A stretch of 64,000 nucleotides of DNA from Mermis nigrescens (GCA_036768485.1 JAVLUZ010000844.1:1-64000), one strand, 5' to 3'; counted from the first letter of the stretch, positions 35,906 through 48,297 are shown. Notes: generated by a model from the letters alone, not told the origin. Numbers and translations: made by a program.

Positions 35906-36145
35906 CACACCTGGGCGTGGGGGTTTGGGGGTATGCACCCCCCAGAAACCAAAATACCCCCCAGAATTCAATTTTTGAAAATTTTTTCGTTTTTTCCGCA
36001 ATTTTTTTATGCCAATCGATAGTGCTCTATGAGAAATGTCGAAAAGTGGTGTTTTTTTCGCCATACCACCATTTTTAAGGCCATTTTTTGACCTTCAAAA
36101 AAATTTTGCAACCCCACCCCAGAATTTTCTTGCTGCCCACGTATG
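35906..36145 (+). mobile_element. MITE-A copy, intact only on the right arm, TSD gtcggact
   Basis: 240 bp with GTCGGACT at 35898-35905 and 36146-36153. The left arm keeps only its first part, which shows that the left arm lost DNA. Confidence 0.93.
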
Positions 36146-36305
36146 GTCGGACTGGCCAGGACCAGCCCAATTTGTCTGGTCCTGGCCAGTCCGACCCTGC
36201 ATATCTAATACATTTACCTGATCTTTTCATTGTCCTGATTGACTGTCTGGATTTTACCCATTTGTCCGGAGTCCGGTCCTGGTCCTGGTTCCGGATTTTA
36301 CCTTT

Positions 36306-37008
36306 TCCCCTGAACCTTCCAGAATTTTTGATATTTTGAAAAATTGTAGAAGTATGCTTTTCTAAGTGTGTTTAGCTCATTTTTGGCTCAAAGGTCCCAA
36401 ATTTTTGGCGCTTAGCGCCGTATACACATTTTTTGACTATCTCTGTTCAATTTTCTTGATTAATTCAAAGTTTTCTATGTTTTTATGTTCTAGAAAGAAC
36501 GAGCATTGTTTAAAACGACTAAAAACAGAGTTTTTGACGTGTATCCGATGTTTTTCAGCCCAAAAAGGCACTTTTGAAAAATTTTTTAGCCTGACCACTC
36601 AGAATACCCACGCATACATGAATATGCTTAATCGTGAATTAATATATGTTATGTACGTGCGGCCAACCAACATACGCATTGCGTGCTGTCTACTTATCTT
36701 TATGATAAGGGAACAAATATTCACGAAGCTATTGGCACTGCAGAAACTAATTTAAGGCACATTTTTGTTTGAATTTACCTGTTACACGGTTGCCTACAAC
36801 AATATCCAAAAACAACGCACTGAAAACAGGGCAGGATTGGTTTTATTTTGCAGTGAAGTAAGACTAAGAAACGAAAAACGAGCGTTAAATCCTCTTCTAC
36901 GGCATTAACCTAAATTAATAATTCGAAAACAAGCACTCGATTCATATTTGCGGCACATAGATTTTATTTGATGTTAGAAAAACGAGCACTCACTCAATTT
37001 GTTTTTGT
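36306..37008 (+). mobile_element. Third FB-2 copy, first part
   Basis: Begins like an FB-2 end (CCAGAATTTTTGATATTTTG), runs through the end and into the AAAAACGAGC interior, and stops at the Penelope-like insertion. It resumes at 41518. Confidence 0.8.
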
Positions 37009-40000
37009 ATGGTCTCAGACCCATCTAATATTCTTATACAATTTTTAGAACTTTTCTCAGACCCATCTAATATTCTTATACAATTTTTAGAACTTGTCTC
37101 AGACCCATCTAATATTCTTATACAATTTTTAGAACTTGTCTCAGACCCATCTAATATTCTTATACAATTTTTAGAACTTGTCTCAGACCCATCTAATATT
37201 CTTATACAATTTTTAGAACTTGTCTCTGACCCATCTAATATTCTTATACAATTTTTAGAACTTGTCTCAGACCCATCTAATATTCTTATACAATTTTTAG
37301 AACTTGTCTCAGACCCATCTAATATTCTTATACAATTTTTAGAACTTGTCTCAGACCCATCTAATATTCTTATACAATTTTTAGAACTTGTCTCAGACCC
37401 ATCTGATATTCTTATACAATTTTCAGAACTTGTCTCAGACCCATCTAATATTCCTATACAATTTTTAGAACTTGTCTCAGACCCATCTAATATTCCTATA
37501 CAATTTTTAGAACTTGTTTCAGACCCATCTAATATTCTTATACAATTTTTAGAACTTGTCTCAGACCCATCCAATATTCTCATACAATTTTTAGAACTTG
37601 TCTCAGACCTATCTAATATTCTTATACAATTTTTAGAACTTGTCTCAGACCCATCTAATATTCTTATACAATTTTTAGAACTTGTCTCAGACCCATCTAA
37701 TATTCTTATACAATTTTTAGAACTTGTCTCAGACCTATCTAATATTCTTATACAATTTTTAGAACTTGTCTCAGGCCCATCTAATATTCTTATACAATTT
37801 TTAGAACTTGTCTCAGACCCATCTAATATTCTTATACAATTTTTAGAACTTGTCTCAGGCCCATCTAATATTCTTATACAATTTTTAGAACTTGTCTCAG
37901 ACCCATCTAATATTCTTATACAATTTTTAGAACTTGTCTCAGACCCATCTAGTATTCTTATACAATTTTTAGAACTTGTCTCAGACCCATCTAATATTCT
38001 TAAAAGGGAACTTTTCTGGATCAAATCACTCCAAACTATCTTCTCTTTCTGCCTAAATGACAATATTACTGGTTTTGGCAATATTTCAATGAATGGCACT
38101 GAGCAAGCCCCTCATTTTAGCCATGAGTTCCGTACTCAGCGTAATCATTGTGGTCATGGTCGCAAAAAGCCATCATCATTAAGATTGATCATAATCCCTT
38201 CTTTCGATGAATGTTGCAGAGTATTAGATTCTGAAAATGGGACTTTTAATTTACGCAAACTTATTTTTGGTCTTTCTTTGAATAATCTCAAATCTTTACG
38301 TGAAAACGTTGTTTCATTATCCACTCATGAATTTTCCTACAACAAAAAACGATGTTTTGGCATAATTTCCGCAATTTCTTATTATAGGCTCTATAAGCCT
38401 GTCTTGTTGATGAAAAGTGATTATACTCCTAGCTTTTTTCGACTAACTTTTAAGAATAAAGGTTTTTACTTCATTAACTTGCCCTCGATTTTTCATTCAA
38501 AATGCGCTACTAAGCTCGTTCCTCCTAATTTCCAATGTCAAAATCCTCCTGTCGTTACATATCATTTAACTCAACCCATTAGATCTAAGATATTAAATTA
38601 TAGACAAGTCGTCGAAGAATTTTCATCAACTGGTGTCATTCCGCCCTGTCATTGTCATTCATCCCTATATGTTTATCAACCATGTGGTCATGTCATTACT
38701 GGTGATTTGAACTTTATTGGGGATCCTGACTTAATTTCACTTTTCAATAAAGGTCCTAATTTCCGTGAAACTCCTCATAGAAATTGGGATGTTTGTGAAA
38801 ATGACATTTTTCATGCTCTCGATAATTTTGTCATTAATTGGACCAAACGAGAAAAAGCCCCTGTTTCTTTGCTGTTTGACTGGAAAAATCGAATAAAACA
38901 TGTTGTTTCACAAAGAATTCATAAATTTAAAAAATCAAATTTTCCTTCCTTTTCTAATTCTCTCCTCGGAAAAACTATCGTTAAAGAGAAACTTAAGAAT
39001 TTACATGATCATTTTGTCATAACCGTCGCAGATAAGGCTAGTAATAACTTAGTTATCATATGCAAGCATCATTATTTGTCCGTTCTTTGTGAGGAGTTGG
39101 GCTATTTTTCATCTCCATCCCTACCCTCTAGTGGTACCTACGTTTTGTCTAACTTGCGTGAAGAAAACATCTTTGACCATATTCAGTTTCAGAAAAATAT
39201 TTTTTTCTAAGTTTTCCGGACCTGTTAATGAAGGACGTCTCAACAAAAAACTACCTTTTATGTATTGGATTCCAAAACTACACAAAATTCCCTATAAATC
39301 CAGGTTTATTACTTCGGCTAAAAATTGTTCTACTACTTTCATATCGTCGCTAGTTACTGAAGGCCTCAAGTTAATCCGTCGTTTCTGGGAGAACTATTGT
39401 AAAGCCATTTTTAGAAATTCTCGAATTAACAGATTTTGGTCTATCAATAATTCATTTTCTTTCGTTAATAAATTAGAATCAATTAAAAAGATTAAATCAA
39501 TTAATACATTCGATTTTTCAACTCTTTACACATCTCTTCCGCAAAATGAACTTATTTCCACTTCTTTTGATTTCCTGGAGAAACCCTTTGAAAAGAATAA
39601 ATTTTTATGTACTAACGGTTTCAAATCATACTGGAGTTCTTCTCCCTCGGATAAAAAGTCTTATTTCACTTTTGACTTTGACACTGTTACAAAAAGTCTT
39701 AAATTTTTGATCCAAAATTCATTCGTTAATTTTGGAAGTCAAATTTTTCATAAAAAAATTGGCATCCTAATGGGATCTAATTATTCTCCACTTTTGGCGG
39801 ATCTTTTCTTTTTCTACTGCGAATATAAATTCCTATCATCGCCTTAAAATAAAGACTCTCTTATTGTTTTAATAACGTAACTCGTTACATTGATGACATC
39901 GCGGCTATAAATATTTCAAATTTTCTTGATTACATCAAAGAGATTTACCCAAAATCATTAAATGTCACGGAAACTTTTTCTGCTCAAAAAGTTAGTTATT

Positions 40001-40335
40001 TAGACGTCGAAATTAATCTTTCTACACTGATTTCTTACACGATTTTTGATAAAAGAGAACAATTTCGATTTCCGATTGTTAATTTCCCTTTTTCAGACTC
40101 TATCGTACCTAAACATCTTTTATATGCCGTTTTTGTAAGTCAGCTCCATCGTTTTGCGCGTCTTTGCTCTAAAGAAGAATTTTTCAAAGCGCGCGTGAAT
40201 CATCTGTCACTCAAATTGCAAAAACAGGGCTATAATGTTAAAACCATGCGCCAAAAATACTTAAAATTTTCAAACAGCGACCTTTCTGATTTTCCAGCAC
40301 ATTCCTATATTCAAAACTGTTTAAGACCGTCTTGA
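37009..40335 (+). pseudogene. Penelope-like reverse transcriptase ORF with minisatellite N-terminus, broken
   Basis: ATG at 37009 opens a frame through about 24 repeat units, then a non-repeat region with PPCHCHSSLYVYQPCGHVIT and DKASNNLVIICKHHY (about 39031), to a stop at 39210. Reverse transcriptase motifs follow across three frames: PFMYWIPKLHKIPYKSRFI (about 39255), FDFSTLYTSLP (about 39510), GILMGSNYSPLLADLF (about 39762), RYIDD (39883-39897) and SYLDVEI (about 39993), ending at TGA 40333-40335. Breaks are a frameshift in the T-run at about 39190-39215, an in-frame TAA at 39845-39847 and a second shift before RYIDD. The motif set and spacing fit Penelope-like elements. A GIY-YIG endonuclease was not seen downstream. 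Such enzymes copy element RNA in the nucleus. Another LINE-like family cannot be fully excluded. Confidence 0.75.
37012..38001 (+). repeat. 42-bp minisatellite, about 23.6 units
   Basis: Units encode LVSDPSNILIQFLE on the plus strand and are also open on the minus strand (repeat RILDGSETSSKNCI). Variation among units is slight, mostly transitions that change single residues, so the array is young. It is in frame with the reverse transcriptase ORF that follows. Confidence 0.97.
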
Positions 40336-40475
40336 TTTTATCATCGCTGTTAGGACGCTGCTTCCAGCATTATGCGCATGAATAAGTAGCTTCACCAAAC
40401 TGTAAGCAAAGCCATAATGTTAAAATTATACGTCAACAATACTTTAAATTTTCCAATAACGACATTTTGAATTTT
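40225..40475 (+). repeat. Duplicated C-terminal coding segment of the reverse transcriptase
   Basis: The segment coding NVKTMRQKYLKFSNSD near 40235 has a diverged copy near 40405 coding NVKIIRQQYFKFSNND, about 175 bp on and past the present stop codon. Confidence 0.7.
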
Positions 40476-40628
40476 TCCTTCGCCTTTGCACTGCGCCTCC
40501 CGTCACATTCCCAGACGCGCTTCATCAGACATCCGGATTAGTAAGTAGCTTCGATTTTCATTAGAGTACGCTAATCATATGAGTATGTAGTTGCGTCGGC
40601 ATGTTCCCACATCAATCCCACATTTTTA

Positions 40629-40945
40629 TTTTTTCTGCCTTAGCTCTCGCTTTTTGTTTACTCATTGTATTTCCTCACTTGATTGAACAGGCCAGGTACG
40701 GCAGTATTTCAAGTGTAGGTTTACAATGATTTTTATTTATTTTCTTTCTTTTAGAATATTCTTTTTGTTATTGATGTTATTACTATTATTATAGTATTCA
40801 TAGTATTCGGGCACATCGATGTAGATTTTCTATTCCTGTCTTGCTCTCGCTATCTACATATATATTTACTCATTGTGTTTCCTCACGTGATTGAACAGGC
40901 CAGTTATGGCAGTATTTCACGTGTAGGTTTACAATTGTTTTATTA
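40629..40945. repeat. Two-copy direct repeat in the 3' tail
   Basis: Segments near 40629-40750 and 40824-40945 share TTTACTCATTGT, TTTCCTCAC, GATTGAACAGGCCAG, GGCAGTATTTCA and GTGTAGGTTTACAAT. They may be part of the element's own tandem terminal structure. Confidence 0.75.
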
Positions 40946-41117
40946 TTTATTATTCCATTTATTTTTTTAATTATTTATATATTCTCTATTAATGTTTCTT
41001 TTTTAAATATCATAATATTTATAGTATCTATAATGTTAATTCGTTTATTTATTTATTCAATTAATTAATTTTTCCCTTTTTTCATTTTTATTTTATTTTA
41101 TTTTATTTTTTTTTCAA

Positions 41118-41220
41118 CGATGAGAGGCAGTCTAGCCGCCTAGACTGGTGCCGCTTGGTTGCAGTGACAGTCAGAGGATTAAAGGCACAAAACTGTAGCA
41201 ACCTAGTTCCTCTCTGATGA
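41118..41220 (+). ncRNA. Candidate structured RNA island in the element tail
   Basis: A GC-richer island within AT-rich DNA. Possible helices are GAGAGG/CCTCTC (41122-41127 with 41209-41214), AGTCTAG/CTAGACT with a four-base loop (41129-41146), GGTTGC/GCAACC (41157-41162 with 41198-41203), and GTGCC/GGCAC (41148-41152 with 41184-41188), the last crossing the previous one. No known class recognised. Confidence 0.3.
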
Positions 41221-41517
41221 CCTCGCCTGTTTATATTTTTCACGTTTTTTTGTATTTATTCTGTATAACTCCTGCTTACTTCTCTCGTTTCACTTGAACT
41301 CTTGCACCTCGTAAAACCCGTAATTTTTCATAATATAATTTTGTGTGCTTTTTATGTACTTGTGTATATACTCTTTCTCGCGTCTTTTTGTTTCTTTTAT
41401 ACTAACAGCATGCCTAATTTATTAACCTTTTATTTTTTTATTTATTTATTTATTCATTTATTCTTTTTTTTAAATTTATTTTATTATTTTTTCATATTGA
41501 TGACTTTCTGTTATTAT

Positions 41518-41979
41518 TTTAGTAAAGAGCGAAGAATAAAAAACAAGCGCCTGCTTTCTTTCCAACTTGCAGAGACTATAAATCGCGAAACAAAAAACCA
41601 CCATTTCATTCGCTTTATCATGCACCGAAAATATAACAAAATTCAAAAAACGAGCGCCTGAATGATATGTTTGGCACATAGAGCGAAGATCGATAATAGA
41701 AAAACGAGTTTTTGATTTGGTTTAGTAAGCACTGAGCTAAAACCGAAAAACGAAATTCGAAAGTTTGATTTGTTTTTTGCGTTAAACTAAACAAAATCGG
41801 AAAACGAAAAACTAATGTTTGCTCTATTTCTATTTTATCCTGTTTTAGAGCAAAGAGCGAAAAACGAACATTGGTTTTATAATTACCAAAGGCTAAATTA
41901 GAAACAAAATAGAGTGCAAGTTTTCGTTTTGATTCGCATTTACCTGGAAACTGGCAGCCATACCCAAAAGGGCACGGAC
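41518..41979 (+). mobile_element. Third FB-2 copy, second part
   Basis: Resumes with TTTTAGTAAAGAGCGAAG and follows the FB-2 interior to CATACCCAAAAGGGCA. The second inverted end is missing. ORFs here are repeat-derived. Confidence 0.85.
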
Positions 41980-42842
41980 ACTTCTTATCAAAAATTCACT
42001 TACATTCTTTATATTATAAATCTGTGCAACGAGATCGGTGCGTGCTGAAATGCGATTCGATACCAAATTGGTTACCGTCTTATATCATACTTTTACCGTG
42101 TGAAATATTAACGTGTGATTATTCATCTCAATGCATTTGTTCATATGCCTATTTATTTTCCATCTTACCATTTCCGGTAATATTAGCGTCCTTTTTCGTC
42201 AATGTACCTATGCTAATTTATTGTTGCGTTTGTCTAGTAATATTGGTGTTCTTTTCCACGTTAATCAGTGGAGTAGTAAATTCGTTTTCCATTAAGTTGG
42301 CCGAATCTCGACTAAGTCCGCTCGCGCTTCTGAGTGTATTGGATTTTACACGCGCTAGAGCTTTTATATTCTTATTTTATCTGTACCGCGAATAGGACAG
42401 CGTCGCGGGAGAACCTCCTCACATTGAGAGGTAATTTCGAAAGGTGAATTGCCCAAATAAATAGCTTTTTTTGAGTAATTGTTGAAATAAATAATGCCTG
42501 GGCGAACGGCTAGGTCTTGCTGTATTTATTTCTCATTTTCTTAAAATCTATTGTCGACTTATTTTTGTGAAACAAACAATTTCTCATTTGAATGTCGCGT
42601 CCAGAGTTGTTTTTAGCGTTGGCTACTTATAGTTGGCATTTATCTATGCTGTTATTTATGATTGTTTTATTTTATGTCATTCATTTTTACTTTAAATTCA
42701 TTATATTTATATATTTTTCGAATTATGTGTATTTTGGCGGTAGCTGCCATGCTATCGGATCTATTCGTATTTGATGACGTGTTTTTTAAATTACGTCACA
42801 GCTAGTTCTCGGGCAAGGAATTTAATTTTTGTCAGGTTATAG
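41980..42842. other. Right-arm-only DNA with a hydrophobic ORF at 42024-42395
   Basis: The plus-strand ORF of 123 codons is strongly hydrophobic (for example LPFPVILASFFVNVPMLIYC), but T-rich DNA easily gives this. I find no domain and do not call a gene. The interval ends at the junction matching the left-arm deletion. Confidence 0.4.
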
Positions 42843-43325
42843 CTTATCGCGCATCTGGTCAGTTTTCCAGTATATTCTCTGGAGCTATTCCGGGCTGAAC
42901 CCTGGATTTTCGTCAAGAAATTTAGTTTGAAATCAGTATTTGGAGGCCAAAAATATTGAAATAATAGTACAATGTTGCATTTTTTATCGCTTTTAGTATC
43001 ATACTAGTTTACGTGTTTTTATATTTTATCATGTAGCATTTATTTGAGACGTTTTTGCAACAGTGTTTTTTTGACGTTTTTGCAACAGTGTTTTTTTGTA
43101 CTCAGCAATGATTTTTTCCGATGTACAAAGACTTTTTGGGACCGTCTATGTACATGTATAAAGTATAAAGATTTTCGGAATGACTAAAATTGCAAAAAAG
43201 GTCTGAAATTCGCAGAAATTTTCGGCGCGTTGCGCCAAAATGAATAGTTGTCTGTTCTATATATCTTTATAATAGCAGAGATTGCATTTCAAAGGGAAAA
43301 ATGTCAAATTTTTTTATTTGCAGTA

Positions 43326-43970
43326 GCGTGTGCACCTCACATTTTGCAGAAAAATCTCACATTCCAAATTGTGCACCTCACATTCTGCACAAAAAGCATC
43401 ACATCGCCACATTCCGCTGAAAAAGTGTACCAGGAGGTTCATACCTTCTCGCCCTTGGCGACTGATAAGTTAAAAGCAAATGCGTCCAATTTTCAGAGGA
43501 ATGTGACGATGTGATGCTTTTTGTGCAGAATGTGAGGATTTTGTGCACCTCGCATTTTGCAGAAAAATCTCACATTCCAAATTGTGCACCTCACATTCTG
43601 CACAAAAAGCATCACATCGCCACATTCCGCTGAAAATCTCAATTGGGCATATCTCATGCGCGCTTCATAAAAATCACCTATTTGTAGTTGCATCAGCTAA
43701 CAACTGACCAGCAAACCACCTTTCTGTGTGAGGTTGTATTATTATTGACGATATTACCGACAAAAATTAAGATTCTTGGAGATATTGTCAAAAATCGGAG
43801 CACTTTATCAACGATAATTTTCACTTCAGAACCAGGCTTAACGTTCTGCATATGGGGAATACGCATGCTAGGCTTAGAATTGAATGAAGTGACGGTAGTG
43901 ACCAATATTGTGAAGAATGTGAGCTTCTACGTCAAGAATGTGAGCTTCTACATCAGGAATGTGATGTAAA
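43326..43970. promoter_or_regulatory. GAATGTGA-like motif cluster, right copy
   Basis: Mirror of 25785-26425. Same plus/minus/plus module order relative to the gene, with the last three motifs ending about 65 bp before the ATG. Confidence 0.5.
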
Positions 43971-43993
43971 CGCGGATCACATGTGCAATAAAG

Positions 43994-44004
43994 TTTATAT
44001 AAGG
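43994..44004 (+). promoter_or_regulatory. TATA box of the right C2H2 gene
   Basis: TTTATATAAGG, beginning 38 nt before the ATG at 44032; identical to the left copy. Confidence 0.5.
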
Positions 44005-44031
44005 AATGCCACATCTTGAATAGTTGACAAA

Positions 44032-44667
44032 ATGAATAAAATCTGTGAAATCTGCGGTAAGCAATTACTTAATAATTTTACTTTAAAAAGACACAAATAC
44101 CTCATGCATGGGATATCAGATATGAGGAATGATACATCAGAGTCTGAAAAAATGACGGATAGTGATAGCAGTGAAGGCAATAACAATGGGGATTCTTCAG
44201 ATGTGTCTGAAAGCAGCTCAAATGAGACTGTAATCGAAACTGGTTGGACTAACCCGTTTTGGCGCTTTTTAGTAAAAGTCGTGCTTTCAGATTTTGAAGA
44301 TTTTCCGAACAGTATACAAGACCTCCAAAGCGAACCATTTTACAGCAGTTTTGTTGATAAAATCCATAATCTCTATGATCTTTATGACTCACTCCTAGAT
44401 GCTCTAAATGAAAGCGAATTAAGGGAAGAACTAGAAAACGCTAATAATTTTTACCGGCATACATTAAAATTTGGAAAAAAGGAAGCTGATGAGACAGCTT
44501 GGGCCAGTCGAAAATACATGTTTAAAAAATTGATTCGCAGAAATGCTGATCTATTTGAGGATGAGCAGATGAAACGAGAAGACAATAATGAAGTTGTCAC
44601 ATCTGTTGAAGAGTCTAGCAGTGCTCTGCTAGACTATCCAAATTGGATAAAAATGCTCAGAATATAA
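44032..44667 (+). CDS. C2H2 zinc-finger protein, 211 aa (right-arm copy)
   Basis: Identical protein to that of 25087-25722: N-terminal finger at residues 5-26, acidic Ser-rich linker, helical C-terminal domain of unknown family, ending WIKMLRI. Both copies have intact start, stop and TATA box. Because the surrounding arms are almost as alike, identity may reflect recent duplication or arm-to-arm gene conversion rather than selection. Two intact copies in divergent orientation, about 18 kb apart, could double the dose of the product. Function remains unknown; DNA or RNA binding through the single finger is a family-based expectation. Confidence 0.65.
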   Translation: MNKICEICGKQLLNNFTLKRHKYLMHGISDMRNDTSESEKMTDSDSSEGNNNGDSSDVSESSSNETVIETGWTNPFWRFLVKVVLSDFEDFPNSIQDLQSEPFYSSFVDKIHNLYDLYDSLLDALNESELREELENANNFYRHTLKFGKKEADETAWASRKYMFKKLIRRNADLFEDEQMKREDNNEVVTSVEESSSALLDYPNWIKMLRI

Positions 44668-45550
44668 TCAGTACACTACTCTAAAGAATTTTTACCCGAA
44701 ATTAGGTGCTTCGTGCCTACAAGGGCAGAGTTTCTAGGTTTAAGCCTTTAACCCATTTTATGATGTTTTATGCGTTGTACTAATGCCTTGTGGTGTAGAA
44801 ATTTGCATTGAGCACGTGCTATATGTTGTGCTGCCTGGCTAATTCTCTGTAAATTTTTATTTGGCTTGTTTTTTTCTGATTTTGATTAATTAAGGTGTTG
44901 TATTATCGTTGTATAGCCTGACATCCAAATTTAGCGCTTCGCTTTTTGATGATGATTTATTATGCACGCACTTACATGTCTCGAAGTTCGAAAAACATGC
45001 AAAAATAGAACCTATGATGACTCATCATCTGCAAGTCAACGTGCAGTGAGTTGATGATATGAACTAAAATTAGAACAATAGCATGGGGGACCCTGCTCGC
45101 TAGTTATGCAAATTAAAGTTAATTGGTTCCGCCCGTCCTGGATAACCAACTGTGAATAGTTGGGCGATTCACGCTGTGCTTAAAATAGAATGTCCGAAAT
45201 TCGGCGCTTTGAGCCCATACTTTAATGTGTAGTGAATCAACATAGCTGATGATCTGAACTAAAATTATAATGGGCCGTGAATGGGGATGCTGCTCGCTAC
45301 TTATGCAAATTAAATTAATTTGTCCCGCCCGTCCAGGGTGACCAACCAGTGCAAAGATAGAAGGCTCGAGTTTGGCAATTCGGGCCTATAGTTTTGTGCT
45401 TTATTGTGTAGTAGTATGGCCGGAAAATTCGGCAATTCAAGCGGCTGAGTACATGTGTACTAAGAGCGTGCGTAGTCCAAATGGAATCTCTATGCTTAAG
45501 CATGTGCTATGCTTAAGCATTGTACAGCTGGAAGGTCCACACGTTCTACT

Positions 45551-45757
<207 letters not shown>

Positions 45758-45940
45758 TACCATTTAATTGTCTTTTAATCATGTTTATTTTCACGTAATG
45801 ATTCATAAAGGCATTATATAATTTTGTACAATAATGATACCGACTGAGCTGTTAAGCCTTTACACGTAAAATATGATGCGTGAATAATATACATTGGTGG
45901 GCAGGCTTCCAGACTTCGTATTCGTCCAATAGGAGGGGAG

Positions 45941-46167
45941 CATAGCTGGGCTGGGGGTTTGGGGGTATGCACCTCCCAGAAGGCCTAATACCCCCCAGAA
46001 TTCAATTTTTGAATTTTTTTTCGCAAATTTTTGATGCCAATTGATAGTTTTCGATGAGAAACGTTTAAAGTAGCGTTTTTTTCGCCACACTATCATTTTA
46101 AAGGCCATTTTATGACCTTTGAAAAATCTTGCACCTCCCCTTAGAATTTTGGTGCGCCCAACCTATG
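45941..46167 (+). mobile_element. MITE-A copy (partner of 23680-23906)
   Basis: GAGGGGAG at 45933-45940 and GAGTGGAG at 46168-46175 flank it. Confidence 0.85.
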
Positions 46168-48289
46168 GAGTGGAGAAGGACCTATCATAAATTATCTTGA
46201 ATTTCGGGAACTTTGTTCGGACAGCTTATAAAAAGCTAATTTTCCGATGTTTTTTTTAAATGCTCTGTACATTAGGATAGAAAAAGTTAAACTTTTCGGA
46301 AAGTTTTTGGCTCAAGAGGCTGTTCAACTTTTCGTTTTTTGGTCGTGATTGAGTCAGAATTGCGGGAAACAGTTCACGTGAGGCGCGGAGTGCCGAAAAT
46401 TTTGAACGATGTAATGACGTCTAGAAATCGATTTCTTTATTGTCCTTATCTATCCTGAAAAGTTAACATTAGGACGTTTAGTACCTGAATATTCGGAAAA
46501 ATTATCGGCAGACTGTTTATTACTGAAAGCCATTAACGCGCTTCGGCGTATCTTTATCTTCATTTCTTAACTAACTGGGTTTCTATTGTTTCATTTTTCC
46601 ATGGTGACTGGTTGTAATCAAATGCCGCGCCACGTAGACAGATGCGCGCTTACTTCTTCGATTTAAGAAATAAAATGTTGCGCTTCGGGCTCTCGTTTCA
46701 ATTGAGAACCTTTTCAATTCCGTCTAAGGCTAAGCATCTCTAAAAAATGACAATTAAGTCGATTTGATAAATAGGTAAATGTTAGTTCAACTATTCCCAA
46801 AAAATTACCATTTTTCGGACTACCTAAATTCTTGTTAGAACCATGCAATGACATATTTCTCTGTCCCAAAAACCGAATAATAGAAAGTAGAGTAGTTAAG
46901 CATGTCTCCCTAGCCCGCAACAAAAAGTATATACATCTATGTTTTGTGTTATAGGCCCCGCCCACCCGATTGCAGAGAAGCAGCCTCTCCTGTGTTATAG
47001 CATAGGCGGAGGAGCGCCCTGCTTGCGCCCTGGCTTTTCTCTCAGTGCGCAACGATGAGGCATGGGGGGCAGGGAAGTGCAAGCCAATAGGAAGAAGAAT
47101 GATGGCTGTCCACTGATAATAGAGAGACAAGTAATATTGTGCATTGGCGAAGCAACTAAGACTGAAACATGATGAATATAATAAGCGCATTGGCAGCCTG
47201 TTTGGAATTTATAATAAGCGTATTGGCGAACCAACAATAGCATTAAATTGATAATTTTGAGGCGCATACTTAATATAGGAAAAGGAATGGTGGCTGCCCA
47301 CCTCTAATGAACAGACAAGTAATATCGCACATTGGCGAAGCATTTTTTAAGATCGACGTTTTTTGCTGACTGGCGAAGTAATAGTGTATAATAGATTGAA
47401 ACTTGATGAATATAATAAGCGCATTGGCAATGAATTTATAATGAGCGCATTGGCAGCCTGTTTGGAATTTATAATAATCGCATTTTTATGATCGACGCAT
47501 TTGCTCAAATATGCAATGACTATATTGCTATTTTGACTGCCACATGATGCTTTAAAATATCATTTTTAATAAGGCGAATGATGTAGAGGATGAAGGAAAA
47601 ATTCAAAGAGCTATAACTCAAGAACGAGCGGCCGGATCGGACTAAAAATTGTAGAGAATGTTAAGTATATGTTAAATATGGTATGTATGGTATGTACAAA
47701 ATTTTAGCGCGCAGCCTACAGTATTCCAGCATTAGTTTATACTGTTGCATATAGGAATGTAAATCAAGAACCAATGGCTGGATTTTGTTCAAATTTTCAG
47801 GATATGATGTAATTAGGCGAGGCATGCTATGCACAGAATTTTAGCGCACAGCCTACAGTATGCCAATTTAGTTTACACTTGCTCATATAGTGCTATAACT
47901 TTAGAAATAGAGGACGGATTGGGCTGAAGTCTTAATAGTAGGGTGGGTTTATGTTGCATGTATTATCTTATTGTTATCAGCATGTAATCTACAGTATGCC
48001 GATTTTAGTTTACACTTCCTCATATCGCACAATATTTCAAGAACCAATGCTTTGATTCTGTTCAGATTTTTAGGATATAATGTGTATAGGCAAGGCATGC
48101 AATGCACATAATTTTAGCACGCAGTTTACAGAGTACTAGTTTACTTTACACTTTGTCGTATAGTATTATATTCCAAGAACTATAGGGCAGATTTCGCTCA
48201 AATTTTCAAAGTACATTAGGTTTACTTAGGTATGCTATGTACACAATTTTAGCGCACAACCTACAGTATGCTGATTTTTTATTTACACT

Positions 48290-48297
48290 GTCTCTAC
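48290..48297 (+). other. Empty target site of the hAT element
   Basis: A single GTCTCTAC followed by AATGCTTTACTATTTACC. At 19424-21237 the same site is duplicated around the hAT element, so this copy shows the pre-insertion state. Confidence 0.9.

Larger units (their letters stand above)
31559..35973 (-). repeat. Inner palindrome, right arm
   Basis: Reverse complement of 26908-31322. Holds the mirrored MITE-A, FB-2 and GC-rich repeat copies and the GATAAA block at about 35535-35690. Confidence 0.97.
42848..45550 (-). repeat. Palindrome arm block pairing with 24195-26905
   Basis: Position sum about 69754. Carries the second C2H2 gene, its motif cluster and the 190-bp tandem duplication. Confidence 0.95.

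Noticed and set aside
36990..38099. 369-codon minus-strand ORF of repeated RILDGSETSSKNCI
   Set aside because: Antisense of the 42-bp minisatellite. The plus strand continues into reverse transcriptase motifs, so the plus frame is the meaningful one.
41213..41219. CTGATGA as a hammerhead ribozyme core
   Set aside because: No GAAA segment follows at the required distance and the flanking stems do not form. The CTGATGA on the minus strand near 40530 fails likewise.
41118..41220. HDV-like double pseudoknot
   Set aside because: The crossing helices leave too few bases for the required P4 and catalytic junction.
42024..42395. Hydrophobic 123-codon ORF as a membrane protein gene
   Set aside because: T-rich composition explains the hydrophobicity. 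There is no domain, no second copy and no promoter signal.
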